Positions 12,146-20,905 of a stretch of DNA of 64,000 nt are shown piece by piece. Both the position numbers and the translations under genes were made by a program. The notes below the pieces were generated by a model, which worked only from the letters and a program-made list of their open reading frames with translations, ran no database searches and was not told where the DNA came from. The DNA lies in NCBI RefSeq assembly GCF_022012445.1, contig NZ_JAKLTS010000004.1, positions 124,001-188,000 on the forward strand. Direction: 5' to 3'. Origin of the DNA: Massilia sp. TS11. GTDB lineage: Bacteria > Pseudomonadota > Gammaproteobacteria > Burkholderiales > Burkholderiaceae_D. Positions within the stretch are counted from its first letter, which is position 1. Every line of letters starts with the position of its first letter.

Positions 12146-13174
12146 TTACCAGATGGCCTTGCCGGAAGCGTCTTTCAGATTGGCCTTCCAGGCGTCTTCG
12201 ATCTGCTTGACGACGGCGGCCGGCAGCGGCACGTAGTCGAGTTCAGCAGCGGCGGCGCCACCGTTCTTGTAGGCCCAGTCAAAGAATTTCAGGACTTCCT
12301 TGCCCTTGGCGCCGTCGGCTTGCGACTTGTGCATCAGGATGAAGGAGGCGCCGGTGATCGGCCAGGCGGCTTTGCCAGCCTGGTCGGTCAGCACCACGCC
12401 CATGCCCGGCACTTTGCTCCATTCGGCGCCAGCAGCGGCGGCCTTGAAGTTGTCGTCGTCCGGTTGCAGGAACACGCCGTCCTTGTTCTTCAGCTGGGTG
12501 TGCTGCATCTTGTTTTTCTTGGCATAGGCCCACTCGACGTAGCCGATCGAGCCCTTGATGCGCTGGACGTTGGCGGCGACGCCTTCGTTGCCCTTGCCGC
12601 CCACGCCGACCACCCATTTCACGGCCGTACCGGCGCCGATCTTGGTCTTGAAGTCACCCGAGACTTTCGACAGGTAGTCGGTGAACAGGAAGGAGGTGCC
12701 CGAGCCGTCAGCGCGGTGCACGACGGTGATGTCCTCGGCCGGCAGCTTGACGCCAGCGTTCAGGTCGGCGATGGCCTTGTCGTTCCACTTGGTGATCTTG
12801 CCCAGGTAGATGTCAGCCAGGACCGGGCCGGTCAGCTTCAGCTGGCCCGGGGTCACGCCGTCCAGGTTCACCACGGCGACCACGCCGCCCATGATGGCCG
12901 GGAACTGCATCAGGCCTTCCGCGTCCAGTTCCTCGCCTTTGAGCGGCATGTCGGAGGCGCCGAAGTCGACCGTCTTGGCCTTGATCTGCTTGATGCCAGC
13001 GCCGGAACCGACGGACTGGTAGTTCAGACCGACGTTCGAGGTCTTTTTGTAGGTTTCAGCCCACTTCGAATAAATCGGGTAGGGGAAGGTGGCGCCAGCG
13101 CCGGTGATATCGGCGGCCAGAGCCGAGGACATGGCCACGGCGCCGGCGATCAGGGAAATCAAAACACGCTTCAT
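12146..13174 (-). CDS. pstS: Phosphate ABC transporter substrate-binding protein PstS
   Basis: 342 residues with a Sec signal peptide (KRVLISLIAGAVAMSSALA, cleavage after about 21). Phosphate-ligand motifs are visible: GAGATFPYP near the mature N-terminus, the YQSVGSGAGIKQI loop, the DFGASDMPL segment and VVHRADGSGTSFLFTDYL. It captures phosphate in the periplasm for PstCAB. It is the first gene of the operon, behind a Pho box. Confidence 0.97.
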   Translation of the reverse strand: MKRVLISLIAGAVAMSSALAADITGAGATFPYPIYSKWAETYKKTSNVGLNYQSVGSGAGIKQIKAKTVDFGASDMPLKGEELDAEGLMQFPAIMGGVVAVVNLDGVTPGQLKLTGPVLADIYLGKITKWNDKAIADLNAGVKLPAEDITVVHRADGSGTSFLFTDYLSKVSGDFKTKIGAGTAVKWVVGVGGKGNEGVAANVQRIKGSIGYVEWAYAKKNKMQHTQLKNKDGVFLQPDDDNFKAAAAGAEWSKVPGMGVVLTDQAGKAAWPITGASFILMHKSQADGAKGKEVLKFFDWAYKNGGAAAAELDYVPLPAAVVKQIEDAWKANLKDASGKAIW

Positions 13175-13213
13175 TCTTAGTCCTTTTGATAAAGGGTGGG
13201 TGGAATGCTGCGC

Positions 13214-13247
13214 AGTCTAAAAGTCCAATATGACCGCTTTATGACAT
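13214..13247 (-). promoter_or_regulatory. Pho box and -10 of the pst operon
   Basis: On the minus strand 13247-13230 reads ATGTCATAAAGCGGTCAT, 15 of 18 matching the PhoB consensus (CTGTCATA-A/T-A-A/T-CTGTCAY). A TAGACT -10 candidate lies 10 bases further (13219-13214), the spacing of PhoB-activated promoters where the Pho box replaces the -35. Confidence 0.75.
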
Positions 13248-13372
13248 TCGCGACGCGCTCTGAAATATTTGTTTTTCCCTCTGAAAAACAGGAATGTGCG
13301 GCATTCCTGTCACACTTGGCCGCCCTGCCCTGTCACAAACATGAAATATTTCGCCAGTACCGTCGCCATGAT

Positions 13373-13378
13373 TACAAT
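13373..13378 (+). promoter_or_regulatory. Possible -10 element of sixA
   Basis: TACAAT, 34 bases before the sixA ATG. No convincing -35 at 17 bases. Upstream on the same strand are two CTGTCACA words (13307 and 13330). Confidence 0.3.
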
Positions 13379-13411
13379 GACATCGAGCCCGCTCCCGGAA
13401 AGGAAACCGCG

Positions 13412-13870
13412 ATGGACCTGATTCTGTGGCGACACGCTGAAGCCGAAGACGGCGAACCCGACATGGCACGCGCCCTCACCGCCAAGGGCCAGAAGCAGGC
13501 GCGCCGCATGGCCGAATGGCTGACGGCCCAGCTGCCCGAGAGCTGCAAAATCCTGGTCAGCCCGGCCACCCGCACGATCCAGACGGCCGAGGCCCTGCAG
13601 CGCCGCTACAAGGTGGTGCCGGAGCTGGCGCCGGGCGCCTCGCCCTTCGAGATCCTGCGCGTGGCCAATTGGCCCCAGGGCAAGGAACCGGTCCTGATCG
13701 TCGGCCACCAGCCGACCCTGGGGATGGTGGCCGCGCTGCTGCTGTCGGGCCAGCCGCAGTACTGGAATATCAAAAAAGCAAATGCCTGGTGGATATCCCA
13801 GCGCGAGCCACAGGATCCCGAGGGTCTGCATTTGCGCGCCGTGATGGCGCCCGACCTCGTCCTCAAATAA
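13412..13870 (+). CDS. sixA: Phosphohistidine phosphatase SixA-like
   Basis: 152 residues. Histidine phosphatase fold: the N-terminal LILWRHAEAED carries the RHG-type RHA motif with the catalytic His, an Arg/Ser pair in LVSPATRTIQTAEAL, and the second His in IVGHQPTLG. SixA removes phosphate from HPt or phosphotransferase histidines. The start was set at the ATG at 13412 because AGGAAA lies 8 bases upstream and the family begins MDLILWRH; the frame is open for another 72 codons but without similarity. It diverges from the pst operon. Confidence 0.9.
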   Translation: MDLILWRHAEAEDGEPDMARALTAKGQKQARRMAEWLTAQLPESCKILVSPATRTIQTAEALQRRYKVVPELAPGASPFEILRVANWPQGKEPVLIVGHQPTLGMVAALLLSGQPQYWNIKKANAWWISQREPQDPEGLHLRAVMAPDLVLK

Positions 13871-13932
13871 GGCCTTGTATTCAGCTTGCGCCGCCCTAGA
13901 ATGAAAAAGTGTCAACGCTGAGGGAGGCTGAC

Positions 13933-14049
13933 ATGTTTGTGATGCTGATGATTGCCATGCTGGGCAGCATGGTGGGCCTGGTCCTGTACGAGCTGATCCA
14001 GGAAGCGGTGGGCAGTGGCGAAAGCCTGCACGATCACTACCACGAGTAG
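13933..14049 (+). CDS. Small membrane protein (38 residues)
   Basis: A 39-codon frame preceded by a near-perfect ribosome site (AGGGAGG, 7 bases from the ATG). Residues 1-20 form one hydrophobic helix rich in Met, Leu and Gly; the tail is acidic and ends His-Asp-His-Tyr-His-Glu, which could bind metal. No family recognised. It sits downstream of sixA and ahead of a hairpin repeat that may terminate both strands. Confidence 0.55.
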   Translation: MFVMLMIAMLGSMVGLVLYELIQEAVGSGESLHDHYHE

Positions 14050-14087
14050 TGCAAGGGGCGCGTCGGCGCCCTTTCCCCACAAACAAA

Positions 14088-14143
14088 TCGGGGTCAGACC
14101 CCATTTATCCGCGCAGAAAAATGGGGTCTGACCCCATTTTTTC
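14088..14143. repeat. GGGGTCAGACCCC inverted repeat, likely two-way terminator
   Basis: A 17-base arm GGGGTCAGACCCCATTT (14090-14106) and its exact complement (14119-14135) flank a short loop, followed by a T run. Each arm is itself nearly palindromic. It lies between the convergent 38-residue gene and the FliD-like gene. Related copies occur at 31748-31795 and 49617-49670. Confidence 0.8.
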
Positions 14144-14161
14144 CTGAGGGAACTGGCTCTA

Positions 14162-15427
14162 TCAGGCGAGAAAATCGAACAGGGAACTGGTGCCAGTTGG
14201 GTTGGCGCCGCTGCCGTATTGCTGGGCAAGCAGCTGCGACTGCACGCTGAGGGCCTTGTTCAGCTGGTCTTTCTTGTTGCTGAGACTGGTGATCTCGCGG
14301 CTGACGCTGGCCTGCTCGCGCGCCACCACCCCGCTGCTGCCGAGGAACTGGCCGATTGCGTCGCTGAAGCGGTCGGCCACGCCATTGCCATTGTCGACAA
14401 ACAGGCGGCCGACGCCAGCCGGATCGGCCGTGAGGGCGGCCTGCAACTTGGTGTTATCGACGCTGAGATTGCCATTGGCCCCGACCGTCAGGCCGATACG
14501 CGCCAGACCGGGCGAGCCGGCCAGCTGCTGCAGGCGCGTGCTGACCTGCTGCAGCGCCGGATCGGTTTTCAGGTCGGCGCTGGCAAAGCCGCGCAGCTTG
14601 CTGTTCAGGCTGTTGAAGGCCTCGACGAAATTGGCGATGTTGCTGCCGATTTGCTTGTCGTCCTGGGCCACGGTGACGGTCGACTTGCCGGTGGCCTTGA
14701 GCGCCAGGGCCACGCCCGGAATCACGCCGGTGACCACATTGCTGTCGCTCTGCACGGCCTTGCCGTCGACGGTCAGCTGGGCATTTTGCGCGGCCTTGGT
14801 CTGGCTGAAATTGAGGATGGCGCCGAAGGCCGTGTCGCCCGCGGCGCCAAGCGCCACCGTATTCGACAGGCCAGGCTTGGCCGTGACCTCGAGCGCATAG
14901 CCCTTGCCGGACTTGCTGACGGCCGCGTCCACGCCGATGGCCTGCAGGGCCTTGGCGATGCCATTGAGGGTGTTATTGCTTTCGTCGATGCGCAGACTGG
15001 TGGTCTTGCCATTGACGCTGACATTCAGAGTGCCGAGCCCAATGGCGGTGTCGGCCGAGGCCAGGGCTTTGCTGGTCTGCACCTGGGCGCTGGCCAGCTG
15101 TTTGACCTCGATATTGGCGGTGCCGGCCTTGGCATTGGCATTGGTCAGCGCGCTGAGCACATTGGTGTTCGAGCTGCTGGCGCCCGTGGTCAGGCCGCCG
15201 CCGCTGAGCGACTGGGCGACCTGCTGGAAATCGAACAGAGACGAGCTGAGCTTGCCCAGGGCCGAGAGCTTGGCCTGGTCGCTGCCGATATTGGCGCTGA
15301 GCTTTTGCAGGCTGGCGTTCTGCGCCAGCAGCGCCTTGTTGACGCGCGCATAGGGATCGGTGCCGGACAAGCCACCGGTCCCCAGGTTGCCCAACAGGGC
15401 GCTCGCAGTGTTAATCGTACTGGCCAT
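14162..15427 (-). CDS. fliD: FliD-like flagellar filament capping protein, isolated
   Basis: 421 residues. The N-terminal FliD_N pattern (LQKLSANIGSDQAKLSALGKL, then ...GTANIEVKQLASAQV) and the C-terminal FliD_C pattern (DPALQQVSTRLQQL ... LSVDNTKLQAALTADPAGVGRLF ... SREITSLSNKKDQL) are both present. FliD forms the cap that folds flagellin at the filament tip. It is preceded by an ATG at 15425-15427 and no other flagellar gene is in the window. A divergent paralogue or an adhesin-like cap is possible; I favour FliD family with uncertain role. Confidence 0.8.
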   Translation of the reverse strand: MASTINTASALLGNLGTGGLSGTDPYARVNKALLAQNASLQKLSANIGSDQAKLSALGKLSSSLFDFQQVAQSLSGGGLTTGASSSNTNVLSALTNANAKAGTANIEVKQLASAQVQTSKALASADTAIGLGTLNVSVNGKTTSLRIDESNNTLNGIAKALQAIGVDAAVSKSGKGYALEVTAKPGLSNTVALGAAGDTAFGAILNFSQTKAAQNAQLTVDGKAVQSDSNVVTGVIPGVALALKATGKSTVTVAQDDKQIGSNIANFVEAFNSLNSKLRGFASADLKTDPALQQVSTRLQQLAGSPGLARIGLTVGANGNLSVDNTKLQAALTADPAGVGRLFVDNGNGVADRFSDAIGQFLGSSGVVAREQASVSREITSLSNKKDQLNKALSVQSQLLAQQYGSGANPTGTSSLFDFLA

Positions 15428-15491
15428 ATTGCCTATTATGCGCCTGTTTTTTGTTCACGAACGCACGAACAGACGCGGCTTTCCCCGTCAA

Positions 15492-16271
15492 TCAGGCCGT
15501 TTCCAGGTTCAAGGGCGTGGGCAGTTTGCCGTCCAGGTCGGTAAAGCCGTATTCACGCGCCAGCGCCGCCGCCACCAGCACGCGGCCATTGTGGCGCGCC
15601 ACGCCGGGGTCGCCCAGCAGGGCCAGCACGGCGCGGCCGATGAACTCGGGCGACTCCGAATTCGACAGGTCAACGTGGGCGGCCAGGGCCAGCACCTGCT
15701 CGGTGCGCACCAGGCCCGGGTAGAGCGTCAGCGAGGTCACGCCATGCGGACCCAGCTCGCAGGCCATGTCGGCGCTGAGCTTATCGGTCGCCGCCTTGGC
15801 CACGCCATACGCCACATCGCCCTTGTATTTCTGGGCAGCCCAGTAGGACAGATTGACGATCAGACCGCTGCCGCGCGCGACCATCGGCCCCGCGGCCAGG
15901 CCACTGGCCACGAAATGGGCGCGCGGACCGACGTCGAACATGGCGTCCCAACGATTTGGCTTTTGCTGCCAGAACGGCAGGCCCCAGGTGAATTCCCCAT
16001 TGTCCATCATGGCCTCGGAACCGCCCCAGACGTTGTTGACCAGCAGATCGAGCGGGCCGCAGTCGGCCAGCACGGCGCGCACGGCGGCGTCATCGCGGTG
16101 GTCGCAGGCCATCGGGTGCAGGTTCGGATGCAGGCCGCCCAGGGCGGCAGGCGCGCTGCGGCCGGTGGCAAACACCTTGACGCCGGCCTGGGCCAACACC
16201 AGCGCCACGCCGCGGCCAATGCCACGGCTGGCCCCGGTGACGAGTGCGGTTTTTCCTTCGAATGCGTGCAT
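15492..16271 (-). CDS. SDR family oxidoreductase
   Basis: 259 residues, classical short-chain dehydrogenase. NAD(P) site VTGASRGIGRGVALVLA (residues about 11-27), the DHRDDAAV cofactor segment, NNVWGGS in place of the usual NNAG, and Ser-Tyr-x-Lys region SYWAAQKYKGDVAYGVAKAATDK where the active-site Tyr and Lys (YGVAK) are present. The WGG and QQKPNRWDAMFDVG segments resemble DHRS1-like dehydrogenases. Substrate unknown. It stands alone between the FliD-like and PilZ genes. Confidence 0.88.
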   Translation of the reverse strand: MHAFEGKTALVTGASRGIGRGVALVLAQAGVKVFATGRSAPAALGGLHPNLHPMACDHRDDAAVRAVLADCGPLDLLVNNVWGGSEAMMDNGEFTWGLPFWQQKPNRWDAMFDVGPRAHFVASGLAAGPMVARGSGLIVNLSYWAAQKYKGDVAYGVAKAATDKLSADMACELGPHGVTSLTLYPGLVRTEQVLALAAHVDLSNSESPEFIGRAVLALLGDPGVARHNGRVLVAAALAREYGFTDLDGKLPTPLNLETA

Positions 16272-16349
16272 GCTGGCCCCTTTCGCTGTAAAAAAAAGGG
16301 ACGCAGTGTAGCAGTCTCCGGCGCCGGAAACTGTCTCAAATTGTCGTGC

Positions 16350-16673
16350 TTAGCGCAGGTACTTGCTGATCAGCGCGGAGGTGGCCAGGTCCAGTTGCTG
16401 GAAATTCAGGCCGATGCGGAATTCGCTGCCACTGAGAATACAGTGGATGACTTTGCAGTTGGCGTGGATGATGTTGCTTTTGCCGTCGTGGAACATCTCG
16501 AAGCTGAGCCGGCCTTCGAGACCCGGTTTCAAGGGGCCGCCGAGCAGGATCGAAATCCCGGCCGCATTGATATCGCAGGTGCGCCCCGGCGCGCCGGCCT
16601 GCGCTCCATTGGGCGCAAATACACAGCGGGTTTTCAGCACACGGCGGTCGGACAGTCTTTGCTCAGCTTGCAT
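16350..16673 (-). CDS. PilZ domain protein
   Basis: 107 residues from the ATG at 16671-16673; a TTG start 12 codons earlier is unlikely because it overlaps the TATAAT promoter element. The PilZ c-di-GMP signature is visible as RLSDRRVLKTRCVF (RxxxR-type) and CDINAAGISILLGG (D/NxSxxG). PilZ proteins bind c-di-GMP and modulate motility or surface polysaccharide. It is a likely effector for the several GGDEF/EAL/HD-GYP proteins of this window. Confidence 0.85.
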   Translation of the reverse strand: MQAEQRLSDRRVLKTRCVFAPNGAQAGAPGRTCDINAAGISILLGGPLKPGLEGRLSFEMFHDGKSNIIHANCKVIHCILSGSEFRIGLNFQQLDLATSALISKYLR

Positions 16674-16707
16674 ATTTAAAACTTCAACAACATAGTTCCT
16701 CGGTGGC

Positions 16708-16736
16708 AATTATATCGCTTTGTCACCCTACCCGCA
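16708..16736 (-). promoter_or_regulatory. Promoter of the PilZ gene
   Basis: On the minus strand TTGCGG and TATAAT are spaced by 17 bases; the TATAAT lies at 16708-16713, giving a start near 16700 and a ~28-base leader. Confidence 0.6.
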
Positions 16737-16745
16737 ACGCGGGCT

Positions 16746-18125
16746 TCAGTCGTTGATTTCACGCAAGGCCGCAAAGGCCTGTTCGATCCGCTCCACCGGC
16801 ACCACGCGCATGCCTTCGATGGCCTGCTTGGGCGCATTGGCCTTGGGGATCATGGCCAGCGAAAAGCCGAGTTTGGCCGCCTCGCGCAGGCGCTCCTGCC
16901 CGCGCGGGGCCGGACGGATTTCACCAGCCAGACCGACTTCGCCGAACACCACCAGGCCGCGCGGCAGCGGCTTATTGCGCATCGAGGAATGGATGGCCAG
17001 CAGCACGGCCAGGTCGGCCGCCGGCTCGGTGATCTTGACGCCGCCGACGGCATTGATAAAGACATCCTGATCGAAACAGGCGATGCCGGCATGCCGGTGC
17101 GCGACGGCCAGCAGCATGGCCAGGCGGTTCTGCTCGAGGCCGACCGACAGCCGGCGCGCATTCGGCAAGGGGCTGTTGTCGACCAGGGCCTGGACCTCGA
17201 CCAGCAGCGGGCGCGTGCCCTCCTGCGTCACCATCACGCAGGAACCGGCCACCTGATTGCCATGCTGGGACAGGAACAGGGCCGAGGGATTGGACACACC
17301 CTTGAGGCCCTTGTCGGTCATCGCGAACACGCCCAGCTCATTGACGGCGCCGAAGCGGTTCTTGAAGGCGCGCACCAGGCGGAAGCTCGACTGGGTGTCG
17401 CCTTCGAAATACAGCACCGTGTCGACGATGTGCTCGAGCACGCGCGGCCCGGCCAGCGCGCCCTCCTTCGTCACGTGGCCGACCAGGATGACGGTCACGC
17501 CATTCTGCTTGCCCATGCGGGTCAGCTGGGCCGCGCATTCGCGCACCTGGGCAACCGAACCGGGCGCCGAAGTCAGCGCGTCCGAGTACACGGTCTGAAT
17601 AGAATCGACCACCACCACTTCGGGTTTCAGCTCGGCCACCGTGCCGAGGATTTTTTCGAGCTGGATTTCGGCCTGCAGCTTGAGCTCGGGCGCGTCGACG
17701 GCCAGGCGGCGCGCGCGCAGCGCCACCTGGGCGCCGGACTCCTCGCCGCTCACATACAGCACGCGCTTGATGCGCGAGAGATTGGCCAGGGCCTGCAGCA
17801 GCAGCGTCGATTTGCCGATGCCGGGGTCGCCGCCGATCAGCACCACGCCGCCGGCCACCAGACCGCCGCCGAGCACGCGGTCGAATTCATCGATGCCGGT
17901 GCCGAAGCGCGGCACATCGACCGCTTCGATCTCGGCCAGCGACAGCACCGGCGCCGTCTGCGCCAGGGCCTGATGCGGCGTCTGCGAATAGCGGTTGGCG
18001 CTGGGCGCCTCGACCACGGTCTCGACCAGGGTATTCCATTGCTGGCAGCCGCCGCACTGGCCGGTCCAGCGGCTGGCCACATGGCCGCATTCGGTACAGC
18101 TGTACTGGGTCCTGGCCTTAGCCAT
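16746..18125 (-). CDS. radA: DNA repair protein RadA (Sms)
   Basis: 459 residues. N-terminal zinc finger ([18 protein letters not shown], four Cys), RecA-like ATPase with Walker [13 protein letters not shown] and the RadA-specific KNRFG motif ([14 protein letters not shown]), and the C-terminal Lon-protease-like domain ([21 protein letters not shown]). RadA is a branch-migrating helicase in recombination. Start set at [10 protein letters not shown] (18123-18125), which matches the family; it overlaps the alr stop by 8 bases. Confidence 0.96.
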   Translation of the reverse strand: MAKARTQYSCTECGHVASRWTGQCGGCQQWNTLVETVVEAPSANRYSQTPHQALAQTAPVLSLAEIEAVDVPRFGTGIDEFDRVLGGGLVAGGVVLIGGDPGIGKSTLLLQALANLSRIKRVLYVSGEESGAQVALRARRLAVDAPELKLQAEIQLEKILGTVAELKPEVVVVDSIQTVYSDALTSAPGSVAQVRECAAQLTRMGKQNGVTVILVGHVTKEGALAGPRVLEHIVDTVLYFEGDTQSSFRLVRAFKNRFGAVNELGVFAMTDKGLKGVSNPSALFLSQHGNQVAGSCVMVTQEGTRPLLVEVQALVDNSPLPNARRLSVGLEQNRLAMLLAVAHRHAGIACFDQDVFINAVGGVKITEPAADLAVLLAIHSSMRNKPLPRGLVVFGEVGLAGEIRPAPRGQERLREAAKLGFSLAMIPKANAPKQAIEGMRVVPVERIEQAFAALREIND

Positions 18126-19215
18126 GCGGTGCTTCCTCCACACGCACCCGCGCGGCCAGCGCGCACATCAGCTCATAGCCGATGGTGCCGGCCGCATGGG
18201 CGACTTCGTCGATCGGCAGACCCTTGCCCCACAGCGTGACGCGGCTGCCCACCTGGGCTTGCGGCACCGGACCCAGGTCGACGGCCAGCATGTCCATCGA
18301 CACCCGCCCGACGGTGCGCGTGCGCACGCCGTCGACGAGGATCGGCGTGTCGGTACCGGCGTGGCGCGGGTAGCCGTCCGCATAGCCGCAGGCCACCACG
18401 CCGACGCGCATCGGGCGCTCGACCTGGAAGCGGCTGCCATAGCCAATGTACTCCCCTGCTTCGACCTGCTGCACGGCGATCAGTTCCGACTCCAGGCTCA
18501 TGGCCGGCAGCAGGCCATGGCTGGCCGCGCTTTCGTGGCCGGGCGAGCCGCCGTACAGCATGATGCCGGGACGAATCCAGTCGCTGCGCAGGCTGGCGCC
18601 GACGGCGGCCTGCTGCAGCACGGCGGCCGAATTGGACAGGCTCCAGTCGCCGTCCAGGCCCTCGGCAGCGGCGCGGAAGCGGCGGATCTGCTCGCCGATG
18701 GCGAGGCGCGGATGCGCGGGCACATCGGCATTTGCAAAGTGGGTCATCAGGGTAATTTTGCGCACGGCCGGAATGGCGCGCAGGCGTGCATACGCGGCGG
18801 CAAACCGGGCCGGGCTGAAGCCGAGCCGGTTCATCCCGGTGTTCAGTTTCAGGTGGACGTCGACCGGCCGGTCGAGCTGGGCCAACTCCAGCAGGCGCAG
18901 CTGTTCGTCGCAATGCACGGCGCTGTTCAGACCGTGGCTGGCCAGCAGGCGCGCATCGGCCGGATCGAACACACCTTCGAGCAGCAGGATCGGCTTGGTC
19001 CAGCCGAGCGCGCGCAGGTGCACGGCGTAGTCGGGCTCGATCAGGGCCAGGCCGTCGGCGCTGGCGAAGGCGCGCGTGGCCCGTTCCAGCCCATGGCCAT
19101 AGGCATTGGCCTTGACCACGGCCCAGGCTTTGGCCCCCGGCACGCAGGCGCGCGCGCGCTCCAGATTGTGTTGCATGGCATCGAGATGGATGGTCGCGCG
19201 GATTGGCCTGGGCAT
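18118..19215 (-). CDS. alr: Alanine racemase
   Basis: 365 residues. The PLP lysine lies in [15 protein letters not shown] near residue 40, the catalytic Tyr in the [24 protein letters not shown] region and the C-terminal domain has [13 protein letters not shown]. It supplies D-alanine for peptidoglycan. The start at ATG 19213-19215 matches the family [18 protein letters not shown] element at 19246-19251 could be its -10. Overlaps radA by 8 bases. Confidence 0.95.
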   Translation of the reverse strand: MPRPIRATIHLDAMQHNLERARACVPGAKAWAVVKANAYGHGLERATRAFASADGLALIEPDYAVHLRALGWTKPILLLEGVFDPADARLLASHGLNSAVHCDEQLRLLELAQLDRPVDVHLKLNTGMNRLGFSPARFAAAYARLRAIPAVRKITLMTHFANADVPAHPRLAIGEQIRRFRAAAEGLDGDWSLSNSAAVLQQAAVGASLRSDWIRPGIMLYGGSPGHESAASHGLLPAMSLESELIAVQQVEAGEYIGYGSRFQVERPMRVGVVACGYADGYPRHAGTDTPILVDGVRTRTVGRVSMDMLAVDLGPVPQAQVGSRVTLWGKGLPIDEVAHAAGTIGYELMCALAARVRVEEAPHG

Positions 19216-19248
19216 GATCAAAAAGCTGAGCGAAACAAAGTCCGTATT

Positions 19249-20199
19249 CTACCCGCCCCCGCCTACCGATGGGGCAGCCCGCCCGGCCGCCCGCGCCCGC
19301 CAGTCGTCCGGCACGATGAAGCCGCGCCGCTGTTCGCGCCACTGCCCGCCGTGTTCAGCCACTTCGGCGATCAGGGCCGGCATGCCGTGGCTGGCAAAGC
19401 GTTCGGCCAGCGCGGCCTGCAATGCGCTGCGGCTGAGCGGCGCGCTGCTGCCCTGCCACGGCGCCAGCCAGGACAGGCGCGGCAGGATCTGGTAGGCCGT
19501 GTCTGGCAAGGCGGCACATTCGGCTAGCGCGCACCAGAAGCCACGGCAGTGATCGGCCGCGATGCCGGGCGGCGTCACGACAGCCCCCGGATAGAACAAC
19601 CAGCCCTTGAGCACGGCGCGCGCGCGTGTCATCGGCCGTGCCAGCACGCCCAGCGCGGCCGCCTGTTCGCCCAGATGCAGCTGGTGGCTAAAGATTTTGC
19701 GCAGCTTGGCGCCCAGGGTGTCGGCCAGATTCGGCCCGAGCAGGCCGTCGAGCCCCGCACCGGGCCCGGTCTCGCTCAACAGGTAGAACTTGGTGGCCAG
19801 TTCCCAGTGTTCGAGCCCGGCGCCGTCCTCCAGCAGAAAATCGAATTCGCCCAGTGTGATCTGGCGCGCATCGCGCACCTGCAGCCCATGCGCGACCAGA
19901 CGGCCGCGCTGGCCCAGATAAAAGGCCAGCAGCTGCTCGGCATACAGGCCAATGCGGGTGAACTGGCGCGCGCCGAGGAAGGCGTCGAGTGCGGCGGGGT
20001 TTTGGTCGAGCGCCTGCAGCCAGGCCGCAGCGCCATCGTCCAAGGGGGCCAGCGGCGCGACGCGGCCCTGCCAGGCGGGGTAAAGCGGATCGAGCAGATC
20101 GGGGGCATCGAGCAGCCAGGCCAGCGCGCGCACGTGCGGATGCTGGAGCGCGCCCCAGCGCGCAAAGTAAGTCTGCTGGCTGGTTTCAGGCGCTGCCAT
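19249..20199 (-). CDS. DUF1853 family protein
   Basis: 316 residues from the ATG at 20197-20199, which overlaps the UDG gene by 14 bases. The order of motifs fits DUF1853: HVRALAWLLDAPDLL at the N-terminus, IGLYAEQLLAFYLGQ, then LGEFDFLLEDGAGLEHWELA and TKFYLL. The LGEFDFL...HWELATKF pattern resembles a PD-(D/E)XK nuclease core (E-D-ExK-like), so a nuclease-type fold is possible, but the family is uncharacterised. It ends the tsaB-rimI-UDG operon. Confidence 0.75.
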   Translation of the reverse strand: MAAPETSQQTYFARWGALQHPHVRALAWLLDAPDLLDPLYPAWQGRVAPLAPLDDGAAAWLQALDQNPAALDAFLGARQFTRIGLYAEQLLAFYLGQRGRLVAHGLQVRDARQITLGEFDFLLEDGAGLEHWELATKFYLLSETGPGAGLDGLLGPNLADTLGAKLRKIFSHQLHLGEQAAALGVLARPMTRARAVLKGWLFYPGAVVTPPGIAADHCRGFWCALAECAALPDTAYQILPRLSWLAPWQGSSAPLSRSALQAALAERFASHGMPALIAEVAEHGGQWREQRRGFIVPDDWRARAAGRAAPSVGGGG

Positions 20200-20905
20200 C
20201 GCGGCCACGGGCGCGGCACAGATCGGCCCAGGCTTCGGCCTTGTCGGCCGGCTGGCGCAGCAGGTCCTGCGGGCGCAGCGTGGCCACCAGTTGGGCGGCG
20301 CCGACGCGGTGGGTCTGGCCGCGCGCACTGGCCAGCGGCGTATCGAGCGGGCGTTCGAGCACGCCATTGGCGGCGGCCTGGCCCAGGGTCAGCACGGTGT
20401 CGGCCCCGCTCAGGGCCAGCTCGCGCAGCAGGTAGGGACGGCAGGCCGCGATTTCTTCGGGCGTGGGCGCGCGGTCGGCGCCCTTGCCGCTGCTCGGGCG
20501 GCATTTGACCAGCGGTGTCACATAGGTGTCGCGCTCGAGGCCATGTCCGGCCGCATGCAGCATATTCACCAGCAGCTGGCCGGCGTCGCCCGCCAGCACG
20601 CTGGCCGCGCTTTCCATCTCGCTGTTGACGGGACCGGCCACCACCAGCCAGCGCGCGCGCTCGGCGCCCTCGCCGGCCAGCGGCCGCCCGCTTTTGCACA
20701 AGCCGCAGCGCTGGCAGCCGGCGATGGCCGCGCGCAGGGCCGGCCAGTCCATGTCGTCGACCGGATCCGGCGCGGCCGGCGCGGGCGTCTCGGCAACCGG
20801 CACAAGCTCGGGCGGCAGAGCGGGCGCGGCCGCAGGGCTGCGCAGCAGCCACAGGGTCTCGATGCCCATCTCGCGCAAAAAGGCAGCGGCGCGTGGGTCG
20901 CTCAT
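20186..20905 (-). CDS. Family 4 uracil-DNA glycosylase-like protein with altered active site
   Basis: 239 residues. After an Ala/Pro-rich linker, the iron-sulfur cysteines of family 4 UDG are present (CQRCGLC near 65, VKCRPSSGKG near 139, AACRPYLLREL). The family motif GEAPGxxED is replaced by AGPVNSEME, and the HP(A/S)xLLR motif by LRPQDLLR, so the catalytic-motif His position is Arg (CGC codon). It may be a degenerate or repurposed glycosylase, or a DnaE2/Pol-associated UDG-like protein. It overlaps rimI by 4 bases and the DUF1853 gene by 14. Confidence 0.8.
   Translation of the reverse strand: MSDPRAAAFLREMGIETLWLLRSPAAAPALPPELVPVAETPAPAAPDPVDDMDWPALRAAIAGCQRCGLCKSGRPLAGEGAERARWLVVAGPVNSEMESAASVLAGDAGQLLVNMLHAAGHGLERDTYVTPLVKCRPSSGKGADRAPTPEEIAACRPYLLRELALSGADTVLTLGQAAANGVLERPLDTPLASARGQTHRVGAAQLVATLRPQDLLRQPADKAEAWADLCRARGRDGSA

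Noticed and set aside
15428..15491. Additional gene between the FliD-like and SDR genes
   Set aside because: The gap is too short and holds no frame with a ribosome site.
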